NCBI GenBank assembly: GCA_038251625.1
Contig: JBBSBE010000015.1
Span: forward strand, 1 to 46,966
Source: JBBQXK01 sp038251625
GTDB taxonomy: Bacteria > Pseudomonadota > Alphaproteobacteria > Rhodobacterales > Rhodobacteraceae
Reading direction: 5' to 3'
DNA length: 46,966 bases
Made by a program: the position numbers and the translations under genes. Position 1 is the first letter of the stretch, and each line of letters starts with the position of its first letter. This document shows, piece after piece, positions 26,138 through 34,046 of this stretch. The notes beneath the pieces are model-generated. The model ran no database searches and had not been told where the DNA came from. It saw only the letters and a list, made by a program, of their open reading frames with translations.

Positions 26138-26848
26138 ATGCCGGAAAAGCGTTCGCCCCGCCCCCTCGACCTGACGGAGGCGCATGTCGCGAAAGTTACG
26201 CGTCCGGTGGCCGATCCCGGGCCGTCCAATCGCTTTGCGCGCCTGACGGATCAGGATTTCGATACGCTGGCCACGCGGATGCTGGCCCTGAACGCGGGCA
26301 ACGCGTTCTGGGTGTTCGCTTATGGCTCGCTCATCTGGAAACCTGCCTTCGATCATGTCGAGGCGCGCGCCTGCATCGCGCATGGCTGGCGGCGGTCCTT
26401 CTGTATCAACATGACCGGTTGGCGCGGCACTCCGGAAGTGCCGGGGCTGATGCTGGCGCTGGACCGGGGCGGCGCCTGCGCGGGCGTGGCCTACCGGATG
26501 CCGAAGGATGATCCGCATGGCAGGATGGTTCGGCTTCTGAAGCGGGAAATCGCGACCGAGGTGGACATCCCAGCGCTGCGCTGGCTGACGGTGCGCGCCG
26601 GGGGCGAACAATTTCGCGCCTTGACCTTCTACTGCACGTCCGCAACCGACCCCGATCTTGTGCGGCTGCCCCTTGCCACGCAGGCCGCCCGGATCGCACG
26701 GGCAGCGGGGCACGCGGGAAGCTGCGCGGAATATCTGCACAACACGGTGGCGCATCTGGAGGCTTTGGGGATTCGCGACAGCTATCTCTGGCAGCTTCAG
26801 GCGCTGGTGGCGGCGGAAATCGATGCGCTGCCAACGGACGGTTCGTAG
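26138..26848 (+). CDS. ChaC-type gamma-glutamylcyclotransferase (glutathione-specific)
   Basis: 236 residues from ATG 26138 (a GTG at 26132 is possible). The substrate loop V-F-A-Y-G-S-L-I-W at 59-67 and a candidate catalytic Glu137 in L-L-K-R-E-I match ChaC enzymes, which cleave glutathione to 5-oxoproline and Cys-Gly. The N-terminal 50 residues, ending in the LTDQDFDTLATRML helix, are an extension common in alphaproteobacterial members. Its stop codon lies inside a 24-bp perfect palindrome. Confidence 0.9.
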   Translation: MPEKRSPRPLDLTEAHVAKVTRPVADPGPSNRFARLTDQDFDTLATRMLALNAGNAFWVFAYGSLIWKPAFDHVEARACIAHGWRRSFCINMTGWRGTPEVPGLMLALDRGGACAGVAYRMPKDDPHGRMVRLLKREIATEVDIPALRWLTVRAGGEQFRALTFYCTSATDPDLVRLPLATQAARIARAAGHAGSCAEYLHNTVAHLEALGIRDSYLWQLQALVAAEIDALPTDGS

Positions 26849-26868
26849 GGTGGGTGCACCCACCCTAC
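26845..26868. repeat. 24-bp perfect palindrome overlapping the chaC-like stop codon
   Basis: The half-site GTAGGGTGGGTG is followed directly by its exact reverse complement. It spans the TAG stop (26846-26848) and lies between two convergent genes, so it can act on either transcript. No T-run follows, so it is a weak candidate as a classic terminator. Palindromes with a GTAGGGTGGG arm are known as dispersed extragenic elements in several bacteria, so this may be one REP-like copy. Confidence 0.7.
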
Positions 26869-26878
26869 CTGCCCCCCA

Positions 26879-27757
26879 CTACCGCGCCACATCCTTGTGC
26901 ACGATCACATCCGTTTGCGGATAGGCCGCCAGGATGGCGCGGCGCAGGGCGGCGCCAATGGCATGCGCGTCGCGCAGGCTTTGCTCGCCATCCAGTTCGA
27001 TGTGGATGTTGACGAAGATACGGCTGCCCGCCGTGCGTGTCTTGAGGTCGTGAAAGCCGCGCACGCCGGGCCAGTCGCGTGCGATGGCAGCGATGCCTTC
27101 GATCACGGAAGGATCGGCCCGCCGGTCCATCAGCGCGTCCCATGCCCCCTTGCCGATCCTCAGCGCGCCCACAACCAACATTGCCGCAGCCCCAAGCGCC
27201 ACCACACTGTCAATCGACGACAGCCCGAACTTCGCCGAGACCCAGAGCGAGGCGATGGCACCGATATTGGGCAGAAGATCGCCAAGATAGTGCAGCCGGT
27301 CCGCGGCTACGACGCGGTTACCGGTGCGTCGAGCCACCCGACCTTGCCAAAGCACCAGCCCCAGCGTCAGCGCGACGGACAGCAGCATCACCGCGATGCC
27401 CGCAGCTTCAGCGTTCAACTGCACCGGTCTTGGGTTCAGCAGCCGCGCAACGGCAGCCCAGGCGATCACGCCAGCCGACGTCAGGATAAAGAACGCCTGT
27501 CCCAGCGAGGCCAGATCCTCGGCCGATGTGTGCCCGAACGCGTGATCTTCGTCCGCCGGCTTTGCGGCATACAGGATGGCGGCCATGGCCCCCAGACTGA
27601 CCATCAGATCAAGCGCCGAATCGGCCAGCGAAGCCGCGATGGACAACGCCCCCGTTTCACCCAGCGCCCAGAGTTTCAGTGCCACAAGCGTGGCCGCGAC
27701 GGACACCGAGGCGATCCCGGCTGACAGGTTCAGGCGTGTGCCGGGGGCAAGAGACAT
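26879..27757 (-). CDS. Cation diffusion facilitator (FieF/YiiP-type divalent metal exporter)
   Basis: 292 residues, six membrane helices and a cytoplasmic C-terminal domain. The transport-site residues are present: Asp and Asp four apart in S-L-A-D-S-A-L-D (second helix), and His and Asp in H-Y-L-G-D (fifth helix). D-E-D-H-A-F-G-H between helices 2 and 3 is the usual second site. It exports Zn, Fe or Cd by proton exchange. Convergent with the ChaC-like gene. Metal preference is not settled by these residues. Confidence 0.93.
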   Translation of the reverse strand: MSLAPGTRLNLSAGIASVSVAATLVALKLWALGETGALSIAASLADSALDLMVSLGAMAAILYAAKPADEDHAFGHTSAEDLASLGQAFFILTSAGVIAWAAVARLLNPRPVQLNAEAAGIAVMLLSVALTLGLVLWQGRVARRTGNRVVAADRLHYLGDLLPNIGAIASLWVSAKFGLSSIDSVVALGAAAMLVVGALRIGKGAWDALMDRRADPSVIEGIAAIARDWPGVRGFHDLKTRTAGSRIFVNIHIELDGEQSLRDAHAIGAALRRAILAAYPQTDVIVHKDVAR

Positions 27758-27825
27758 GTGGGATTCGCTTCGGTTCAGGCCGTGGGGCGCAGGCTATCGC
27801 GCGCGGGCGGCGGCCCGCAAGGCGA

Positions 27826-28407
27826 TCACTCGACGATCTCGCCCGGCTCCACGCCCCACATTGCCGTCTTGCGCAGCCAGCCGCGCGTGCCGTCCACACT
27901 GATGCGGCACCAATCGGCGGTGCATTCAAGAAGCCGTGCGATCACGCCGATTTCCGCTTGCATTACCACCGGTGCGCTGTCGTCGGGCTTGGCGCGGAAC
28001 TCGGCCATATCTTGCGTGATCTGGACGGACCGGGTGCCGGACAAGAGCGCGTAATGCACCCAGCCGCCCACGCCTTCGCTGTCTTCGATACGCCGCCAGT
28101 GTTCGTGTTCGGCCGTTATCTTCAATGGCATGCCTGCGCGTGTGAACACCCAGTCGATGCGGTGTGTCAGACTGGGGCCACGGCGCGCGTTACCCTCGCC
28201 CGTTTTCAGGGTGACGTAGCGTGGAAGGGGAAGGTTGGTCACCGCACCGCGCCCGATCTGGCCCGAAACGGGCCCGACGGACGCCAGCGCCACGGCATCG
28301 TCCGCAGGGGCGGTAACATCGGTCAGCGATGCTTCTTCGGCGATGGCGACCCCGGTGATCGTCAGCGCCACAGCCACCCAAAGGGCGCGTTTGCCTGTCG
28401 TGCTCAT
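27826..28407 (-). CDS. Secreted SH3-domain protein
   Basis: 193 residues from ATG 28407 (AGGA five bases upstream). Signal peptide with cleavage after about Ala23 (AIA/EE). Two bacterial SH3-like units follow: LPRYVTLKTGEGNARRGPSL...WRRIED...GWVHYALLSG (about 60-125) and a second ending W-C-R-I-S-V-D-G-T-R-G-W-L. Such domains bind cell-wall or protein ligands in the periplasm. It diverges from the 2-hydroxyacid dehydrogenase, a neighbour pair I recall as common in Rhodobacterales. Longer in-frame extension upstream is unsupported. Confidence 0.86.
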   Translation of the reverse strand: MSTTGKRALWVAVALTITGVAIAEEASLTDVTAPADDAVALASVGPVSGQIGRGAVTNLPLPRYVTLKTGEGNARRGPSLTHRIDWVFTRAGMPLKITAEHEHWRRIEDSEGVGGWVHYALLSGTRSVQITQDMAEFRAKPDDSAPVVMQAEIGVIARLLECTADWCRISVDGTRGWLRKTAMWGVEPGEIVE

Positions 28408-28546
28408 GTCGTCCTGCCCTGTGCGGGGCGCCTTTTGCGGCGCGGCCCGTCCTTCTGCCCGTGTGCCCTGCGGGGCTTGTATAGCGCCCCGCTTGGCACC
28501 ACTCTGCCCCTTGACGGTCCCGAGGGGAAGTCGCGAGGGGAGATTG

Positions 28547-29533
28547 ATGCCAACGAAACGCCTGAGTGTTGTCGTGACGCGACGTTTGCCGCCTGCGGTC
28601 GAGACGCGGATGACTGAACTTTTCGACGTGGCGCTGCGCGATCCCGACCGCGCAATGACCCGCGATGAACTGGCCGAAGCGATGCGCAGCGCAGATATTC
28701 TGGTGCCGACGATCACCGACGCCATCGATGCGGGGCTTCTGGCACAGGCGGGCGAGCGGTTGAAGCTGATCGCCAACTATGGGGCCGGGGTCGATCACAT
28801 CGACGTGGCGACAGCGCGGCAGCGGGGCATTCTGGTGTCAAACACGCCGGGCGTCGTGACGGAGGATACCGCCGACATGGTGATGGCGCTGATCCTGTCC
28901 GTGACCCGGCGAATCCCCGAAGGCCTGGCCGAAATGCATGCGGGCAACTGGGCAGGCTGGTCGCCGATGGCCCATCTGGGGGGGCGGATCGGCGGGCGGC
29001 GGCTCGGCATTCTGGGGATGGGGCGGATCGGCCAGGCCGTGGCGCGGCGGGCGCGGGCCTTCGGAATGCAGATCCATTACAACAACCGCCGCCGTCTGCG
29101 TCCGGAGGTTGAGGCAGAGCTGGATGCGACGTGGTGGGAAAGCCTAGACCAGATGATCGCGCGGATGGATATCATCAGCGTCAACTGCCCCCACACGCCC
29201 GCCACTTTTCACCTTCTGAATGCGCGGCGGCTGAAACTGCTGAAACCCACCGCCGTCATCGTGAACACGTCACGGGGCGAGGTAATCGACGAAAATGCCC
29301 TGACGCGTGGCCTGCGCGCGGGCGAAATTGCCGGGGCGGGGCTCGACGTGTTCGAGCGCGGGCATGAGGTAAACCCCCGGCTGCGCGAACTGCCGAATGT
29401 GGTGCTGCTGCCGCACATGGGATCGGCCACGCTGGAAGGCCGGGTCGAGATGGGCGAGAAGGTGATCCTGAACATCAAGACCTTTGCCGATGGGCACCGC
29501 CCGCCCGATTTGGTCGTGCCGGGGATGCTTTAG
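28547..29533 (+). CDS. D-2-hydroxyacid dehydrogenase (glyoxylate/hydroxypyruvate reductase-like)
   Basis: 328 residues. The Rossmann loop is G157-M-G159-R-I-G162 and the catalytic residues are Arg243 (TSRGE), Glu270 (LDVFE) and His290 (LLPHMGSA), the full set of the family. It reduces small 2-oxoacids such as glyoxylate or hydroxypyruvate with NAD(P)H. GGGGAG lies six bases before ATG 28547; the open frame extends further upstream across the divergent promoter and is not used. Exact substrate unknown. Confidence 0.93.
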   Translation: MPTKRLSVVVTRRLPPAVETRMTELFDVALRDPDRAMTRDELAEAMRSADILVPTITDAIDAGLLAQAGERLKLIANYGAGVDHIDVATARQRGILVSNTPGVVTEDTADMVMALILSVTRRIPEGLAEMHAGNWAGWSPMAHLGGRIGGRRLGILGMGRIGQAVARRARAFGMQIHYNNRRRLRPEVEAELDATWWESLDQMIARMDIISVNCPHTPATFHLLNARRLKLLKPTAVIVNTSRGEVIDENALTRGLRAGEIAGAGLDVFERGHEVNPRLRELPNVVLLPHMGSATLEGRVEMGEKVILNIKTFADGHRPPDLVVPGML

Positions 29534-29561
29534 CGAAAATGGAAGGAACGGCGGGATCCTG

Positions 29562-30023
29562 ATGCCGCGACCTTTCGATCCCAAGGATGTTCTGTGCCGG
29601 CCCCTGATGGCTAACCTTGCGACGCAGGCGCCGGACGGGCCACGCAACGCCCCGGTCTGGTTCATCTGGGAGGAGGGGGCGCTGTGGATGCTAGGGTCCG
29701 AAACCAGCCGCTCGGTCGCCCGGCTCTTGGCCGACCCGGCCTGCGCGGTCGAAATCGTGCATTTCGACAATGTTGCGGGCATCCTTTTGCATTTGGGCTT
29801 GCGCGGACGGGCGAGCGTGGAGCCGATGGACGCCCCCCGCTTCCGCCGCCTGCTTGCGCGGTATCTCGGCCCCGATGAGAGCGCCTGGAACCCGTGGTTC
29901 ATCACCCACATCGCCGCCATCGACGATCCTGCCGGCCGCTGGATCAGGCTTGTGCCGGACAGTACCTTTACAAACAACGTCTCTTACTTCCGCAGCGGTC
30001 CAGACCTTGCCTGGCCGCGCTAG
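29562..30023 (+). CDS. Pyridoxamine 5'-phosphate oxidase-related flavin-binding protein
   Basis: 153 residues of the split-barrel FMN-binding fold: LMANLATQAPDGPRNAPVWFIWEEGALWMLG is the typical first two strands, followed by S-R-S-V-A-R-L-L and the strand C-A-V-E-I-V-H-F-D. The family binds FMN, F420 or haem and includes many proteins of unknown activity. ATG 29562 lies 28 bases after the dehydrogenase stop, so co-transcription is likely. Its TAG stop interleaves with the stop of the convergent small gene at 30020 in a shared CTAG. Confidence 0.8.
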   Translation: MPRPFDPKDVLCRPLMANLATQAPDGPRNAPVWFIWEEGALWMLGSETSRSVARLLADPACAVEIVHFDNVAGILLHLGLRGRASVEPMDAPRFRRLLARYLGPDESAWNPWFITHIAAIDDPAGRWIRLVPDSTFTNNVSYFRSGPDLAWPR

Positions 30024-30217
30024 GACCGGGCCGCGCGAACCACGACGGCGATCAGGACCACAGGCATCCCGATCACCAGAAGGACGCCTGCCAAGAGCGC
30101 ACTAAAGCCCGAGGCGATGGCCGTCAGGCCCACCAGCACAAGGATGGAGAACGACAGGCGCGCGTCGGCCAGAAACATCTTCCACAGTTCTGCCGCGACA
30201 TCGCGAAGGATCGTCAT
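30020..30217 (-). CDS. Small hydrophobic membrane protein, unknown
   Basis: 65 residues with a soluble N-terminal helix (about 1-18) and two membrane segments (about 23-40 and 42-60). Too short for the family databases I can recall. GGAGG lies seven bases before ATG 30217, and the start overlaps the stop of the COG4280-like gene as ATGA, so it is probably a coupled partner subunit of that membrane protein. Confidence 0.7.
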   Translation of the reverse strand: MTILRDVAAELWKMFLADARLSFSILVLVGLTAIASGFSALLAGVLLVIGMPVVLIAVVVRAARS

Positions 30218-30954
30218 GCCAGCGCCTCCTTTCGGGCCAGACGGACGGCCAGAAGTCCAGTTCCCAGAAAGAGCGCGCCAAGCGGCAGAAGGGCAAGATC
30301 GGCGCCCGGCCATTCCACGCCCAGCCCCTCGCCCGTCCAGAACACGCCGAACGCGGACAGCATGATGCCCACACCGAATTTCAGCGCATTCTCGGGCACC
30401 CGCGCCAGCGGCCGGTGCAGGGCGGCACCGACAACAAGAACAGCGACACAGGCGGCCAGCGCCCCGATGGCGGCGGGCCACAAAAGCCCGCGCCCCGCGC
30501 CCACGGCAACCACGATGAACGCAACCTCCAGCCCTTCCAGAAGGACAGCCTTGAAAGCGGCAAGGCCCGCAATCCAGTCTTGCGGCGCCGTGCTGCCCTG
30601 CATCTCCACGCCAAGCGCCGTGGTTTCGGACGCAAAGGCCGCAGTTTCGTCATGCAGCGCAATCACCCCGGCAGAGCGCAGGCACGCCTTGCGCAGCCAC
30701 CCCATGCCGAAAAGCAGCAAAAGCGTACCGATGACGAGTTGCAGAGCGGAAATCGGGATCAGGGTCAGAAGCGGGCCAAGTGCCACGACGATCACAGCCA
30801 GGACCACAAGCGCCGCCCCTGTGCCCAGAAGTGCGGGGCGCCAACCGCGCAAGGTGGCAACTACAAGAACGATGGTGAACGCTTCGACCACCTCGACCAC
30901 CGACGCAAGGAAGGCGGCGGCAATGGCAGGGGCGGCAGTGGCCCAATCGAACAT
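30214..30954 (-). CDS. COG4280-like multi-spanning membrane protein with two E-x-x-E motifs
   Basis: 246 residues, about seven membrane helices. Two similar halves each carry an acidic motif within a helix: E21-V-V-E24 near the N terminus and E140-G-L-E143 at the start of the second half. The second is one residue away from the R-E-G-L-E ferric-ion motif of FTR1-type permeases. This suggests, but does not show, metal transport. GGAGGG lies seven bases before ATG 30954. It is coupled to the 65-residue membrane protein downstream. Confidence 0.75.
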   Translation of the reverse strand: MFDWATAAPAIAAAFLASVVEVVEAFTIVLVVATLRGWRPALLGTGAALVVLAVIVVALGPLLTLIPISALQLVIGTLLLLFGMGWLRKACLRSAGVIALHDETAAFASETTALGVEMQGSTAPQDWIAGLAAFKAVLLEGLEVAFIVVAVGAGRGLLWPAAIGALAACVAVLVVGAALHRPLARVPENALKFGVGIMLSAFGVFWTGEGLGVEWPGADLALLPLGALFLGTGLLAVRLARKEALA

Positions 30955-31048
30955 GAGCGTCCCTCCGGGTTGGCGGCACCCTGCTGTCATCGCGCTTCAG
31001 GGCCGCAGGTGCAACCCTTGCGGCCGACATTAGTGCGGTTCTGTCCTG

Positions 31049-32089
31049 TCAGCCCCGGCAAAGGCTGGCCACAAATGCCAGCTTGTCCTTTACCGCCTCG
31101 TTGACGACAAAGGGATAAAGATCCGGCTGGCCCATCGAGCGGTTGACGGCATTGATCGCGATTGCGGTCGGTGCGAACGCCGCAACGATTGCGTCTGCAT
31201 CGTCGGTTGCATAGGGGTCAACACGCTCCAGAACCGCCGAGCCGGACGCAAGACCGTAGCTTTGTGCCGTCTCGACACAATCCACGATGTGCATCCAGTG
31301 CGCCCATGTTTCGGCGAAATCCTCCCACGGATGCGTGGACGCGTAGGCGGTGATATGGCTGGCTTTCCATCCCGGACGAGAGCCGTTGGCATAATGCCCG
31401 GCGAGTGACGCGGCATAATCTTCCCGCTCGTCGCCAAAAAGGACCCGGAAATCATCCAGCCGTTCGCCATCACCGACAAGGCGGTCCCAATAGTAGTGCC
31501 CGATCTCGTGGCGCAGATGGCCGATCAAGGTGCGGTAGGGTTCGCCCATCGACATGCGCGCCTGGGTGCGCAGGGCATCGTCAGCCTCGTCAATGTTCAG
31601 CGTGATGATCCCGTTGTCATGCCCGGTCAGAGCGCGTTCGAAACTGCCGTCGGGTTGCGGGGTATCGGCAAGAAAGCGAAAGCCCAGGCCTGCGGTTGCA
31701 TCTTCGGTGCGTGTGGGATGCGGAAGGCCAAACCGTTCCAACGCATAGAAAAGCCTGCGCTTGGCTTCCTCGATCTCGCGCCAGCGATCAAGGTGTGAGG
31801 TCAGGCCAGCCCCCGGCGCGTTGACATCCGGCACCACCATGTTGTGACGGCAGGCCATGCAGAACCCCTCACCCGGCAGGACCAGCCAGTTGCAGCCCGC
31901 ATCTGCACGGTTGGCGCAGGTTGCCAGCGCCTCGCCGGTATCGACCACGCGATAGTCGCTGCCATCCGATGTCAGGGCGACCATGGCCATACGCGCGGGC
32001 GAAAAGCCAAGGTCGTGCCCGCAATGCACGCATTCATAATTTTCGAAATGCACGGTGTTCGCGCAAACTTGGCAGGCGTCGCTCCGCAT
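31049..32089 (-). CDS. Zinc-ribbon putative metallopeptidase (DUF2248/COG4307-like)
   Basis: 346 residues. A rubredoxin-like zinc ribbon opens the protein (Cys6, Cys9, Cys20, Cys23), and a gluzincin-type active site follows: H194-E195-I-G-H198 with a probable third ligand Glu260 in D-F-A-E-T-W-A-H-W. No signal peptide, so cytoplasmic. GGAG lies six bases before ATG 32089; the longer frame to 32149 is unsupported. It is the last gene of a three-gene operon driven by an EcfG-type promoter at 33953-33977. Substrate unknown. Confidence 0.85.
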   Translation of the reverse strand: MRSDACQVCANTVHFENYECVHCGHDLGFSPARMAMVALTSDGSDYRVVDTGEALATCANRADAGCNWLVLPGEGFCMACRHNMVVPDVNAPGAGLTSHLDRWREIEEAKRRLFYALERFGLPHPTRTEDATAGLGFRFLADTPQPDGSFERALTGHDNGIITLNIDEADDALRTQARMSMGEPYRTLIGHLRHEIGHYYWDRLVGDGERLDDFRVLFGDEREDYAASLAGHYANGSRPGWKASHITAYASTHPWEDFAETWAHWMHIVDCVETAQSYGLASGSAVLERVDPYATDDADAIVAAFAPTAIAINAVNRSMGQPDLYPFVVNEAVKDKLAFVASLCRG

Positions 32090-32106
32090 GTCGTGCTCCG
32101 GGTGGA

Positions 32107-32931
32107 TCAGGCGCGATTGCGCCTGAGGGGGGGCTCGCTCGCGATCCATCCTTTGGCCGAACGCGCAAAGGAAACGGGGGCGAGCGGCTGGAACTCACCG
32201 GCTTCGAAAGCTGCATAGCGGGTCAGGACCAGCCTGTCTTGCGCGAATTCAAGCAGGTTGAAATCATTGGGCTCATGTCGCACGCGGGTCGAAAGCGTGG
32301 TGCCCGCCTGCACCTGGATCATCCCCCGCCGGTCTTTGACGATTGCATAGGGCGCGACGTGCCAGTTGTGAAGATGCCCGCAAAGGATCACATCAGTCCC
32401 CACCGCGGCCAAGCGCGCCTGAGCGGCATCTGCCCCCGCAGCCAGAACCTTGTCGCTGCCATCCGGATGCTCAAGCGGATGATGCACAACGACAATGCGC
32501 AGGTCATCCGGCGCCGCCGCGCGGAATATCGATTCCGCCTTCGCCAGTTCGGACGGCCACAGCCTGCCGCGCTGATGGCTCCACGGGTTTACGCTGTTCA
32601 TCCCCACAAGCGACAACCCGGGCATTGACAGAAGGGGGGCAACTTCGTCTGACAGCCCGCGCCGCCAACGCCGCCATGGGACGAAGATGCGCTCGACCAG
32701 ATTGTAAAGCGGCACATCGTGGTTGCCAGGAACGGCCATAACCGGCGCAGGCAGGGACGCAATGAAACGTGCAGCGCGATCAAACTGCCAGCCGCGTGCA
32801 CGCTGGGTCAGGTCACCAGAGATCGCGATCACATCGGGCGACAGACGCGTGGCTGCGTGCAGCATCGCCTGCTGCAGATCGTTGCGGGTCGTGCCGAAGT
32901 GCAGATCCGACATGTGAAGGATACGGATCAT
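32107..32931 (-). CDS. Calcineurin-like metallophosphoesterase
   Basis: 274 residues with all five family motifs in order: D9-L-H11 (MSDLHFG), G-D-L-T-Q, G-N-H-D, V-V-H-H and G-H-L-H-N-W-H, which bind two metal ions. Relatives include cyclic nucleotide phosphodiesterases and UDP-diacylglucosamine or phospholipid hydrolases. ATG 32931 overlaps the stop of the upstream lipid-kinase gene (ATGA), and the zinc peptidase begins 17 bases downstream, so the three form one unit. A role in phospholipid or nucleotide turnover under stress is inferred from this context. Confidence 0.9.
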   Translation of the reverse strand: MIRILHMSDLHFGTTRNDLQQAMLHAATRLSPDVIAISGDLTQRARGWQFDRAARFIASLPAPVMAVPGNHDVPLYNLVERIFVPWRRWRRGLSDEVAPLLSMPGLSLVGMNSVNPWSHQRGRLWPSELAKAESIFRAAAPDDLRIVVVHHPLEHPDGSDKVLAAGADAAQARLAAVGTDVILCGHLHNWHVAPYAIVKDRRGMIQVQAGTTLSTRVRHEPNDFNLLEFAQDRLVLTRYAAFEAGEFQPLAPVSFARSAKGWIASEPPLRRNRA

Positions 32932-33902
32932 TCCGCCGTGCTGCCCGTTTGTCCGGCATCGGAAAGCGGTGCCAGAACCTCCAGCAATCCTGGCATTGCG
33001 TGAAACCGGAATGGCCCCTCCATCCGCTGCCATTCACCATCGCGCGCGACGCGCTGGCGTTTGCGGTTGGTCCTGATCACGATCTTGCGGCCGGTCATCA
33101 GCCGGTAGTCCCGGTCCGGCTCCAGTCGGCCAAGGCCCAGCCCGACCGCCGTACGGATCATCTGGGCGCGCGTTTTCTGTGTTCCAAGGAAAAGGGCAAG
33201 GTGCCCATCGCGCAATGCTTCTGCGCCTTCCAGGCGCAGGCTTTCCAGCTGGAAGGGATTGGTCATCACGAACATCAGGGGCGCAGATACCTGATGGCGC
33301 GTGCCGTCAATCTCGATCTCGCCGGTCAATCCGTGCCCTCCGCGCGCAAGTGCCACCAAGACGGACCAGTGCGCGGCGATGCGGCTTCGGCCCCAGTCGC
33401 GGTAGATCTGTTCCCGGGTAGCGAGGATCGCGGGGTATGCGCCGAGGCTTGCGTTGTTCATGAACAGCCGGTCGTTCACGGTTCCCACGTTCAGCCGCCT
33501 GAGATGCCCGTCTGCCAGAATGCGCACCGAAGCAGTTATATCCGCAGGAATAGCCAGCGATCTTGCAAGATAGTTGAACGTGCCCAGCGGGATGATCCCC
33601 AGCCGAACACCGGGGTGGCGGGCGACACCGCTGGCGATGCCAGAGATCGTGCCATCCCCCCCCGCCGCCACGATCGTATGATGACCATCGGAAATCGCGT
33701 CCTCTACCTGCGCTGCGATCCCCTTCCGCCGAGACAGGGCGCGCAGATCGACGCCGAGCCCGGCATCCTCGCAGGCGGCGCGAATGGCATCTGTCGCTTC
33801 AGCGCCGTTACGGCGGCCCGAACCACGGTTGACCAGAACGCAGACGGTGCTGGCTGGCGCATTGTCCGCGAGCGACATCTCGGCATGGGTATCTCTGGGC
33901 AT
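32928..33902 (-). CDS. Diacylglycerol/sphingosine-kinase-family lipid kinase
   Basis: 324 residues. The catalytic loop A-A-G-G-D-G-T-I-S-G and the following I-P-L-G-T-F-N-Y-L-A-R are the hallmarks of the DAGK catalytic fold (YegS/DgkB-like); the C-terminal half is a beta sandwich. These enzymes phosphorylate diacylglycerol or related lipids. Start is ATG 33902 with GGAG six bases upstream; ATG 33878 is a second option. First gene of the lipid-kinase, phosphoesterase, peptidase operon with an exact EcfG-type promoter 51 bases upstream. Confidence 0.9.
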   Translation of the reverse strand: MPRDTHAEMSLADNAPASTVCVLVNRGSGRRNGAEATDAIRAACEDAGLGVDLRALSRRKGIAAQVEDAISDGHHTIVAAGGDGTISGIASGVARHPGVRLGIIPLGTFNYLARSLAIPADITASVRILADGHLRRLNVGTVNDRLFMNNASLGAYPAILATREQIYRDWGRSRIAAHWSVLVALARGGHGLTGEIEIDGTRHQVSAPLMFVMTNPFQLESLRLEGAEALRDGHLALFLGTQKTRAQMIRTAVGLGLGRLEPDRDYRLMTGRKIVIRTNRKRQRVARDGEWQRMEGPFRFHAMPGLLEVLAPLSDAGQTGSTAE

Positions 33903-33952
33903 CGTCCACTCCGGTCGGGCTTGTGTGCTGCAAATCTGGCCTGTGCCCCGCA

Positions 33953-33977
33953 AACGCGGGGTTGCGCCGCTGGTTCC
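33953..33977 (-). promoter_or_regulatory. EcfG-type promoter of the lipid-kinase operon
   Basis: Minus strand GGAAC (33977-33973), 16 bases, CGTT (33956-33953), an exact match to the alphaproteobacterial general-stress sigma consensus. The -10 box lies 50 bases before the kinase ATG. The CGTT is inside a CCCCGC/GCGGGG hairpin (33946-33961). Confidence 0.75.
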
Positions 33978-33990
33978 GCCGGGAAAAGGC

Positions 33991-34018
33991 AAAGGGGCCC
34001 GACGGATCGGGCCCCTTT
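33991..34018 (-). terminator. Intrinsic terminator of the PRC-barrel gene
   Basis: A perfect 12-base-pair stem (AAAGGGGCCCGA with its complement) and four-base loop, 28 bases after the PRC-barrel stop. On the minus strand the 3' arm ends CCCCTTT and continues GCCTTTTCC, a moderately T-rich tail. It insulates the lipid-kinase promoter 14 bases further on. Confidence 0.8.
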
Positions 34019-34046
34019 CAAACGGACGTCCGTCAATGATGCAGGA

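Noticed and set aside
28488..28506. Sigma-54-like TGGCAC...TGC upstream of the 2-hydroxyacid dehydrogenase
   Set aside because: The GG and GC dinucleotides are nine bases apart instead of the required ten, and the TTGC part is incomplete.
31000..31026. GGCCGCA/TGCGGCC inverted repeat as a terminator after the zinc peptidase gene
   Set aside because: Eleven-base loop and no T-run on either strand; not counted as a terminator.
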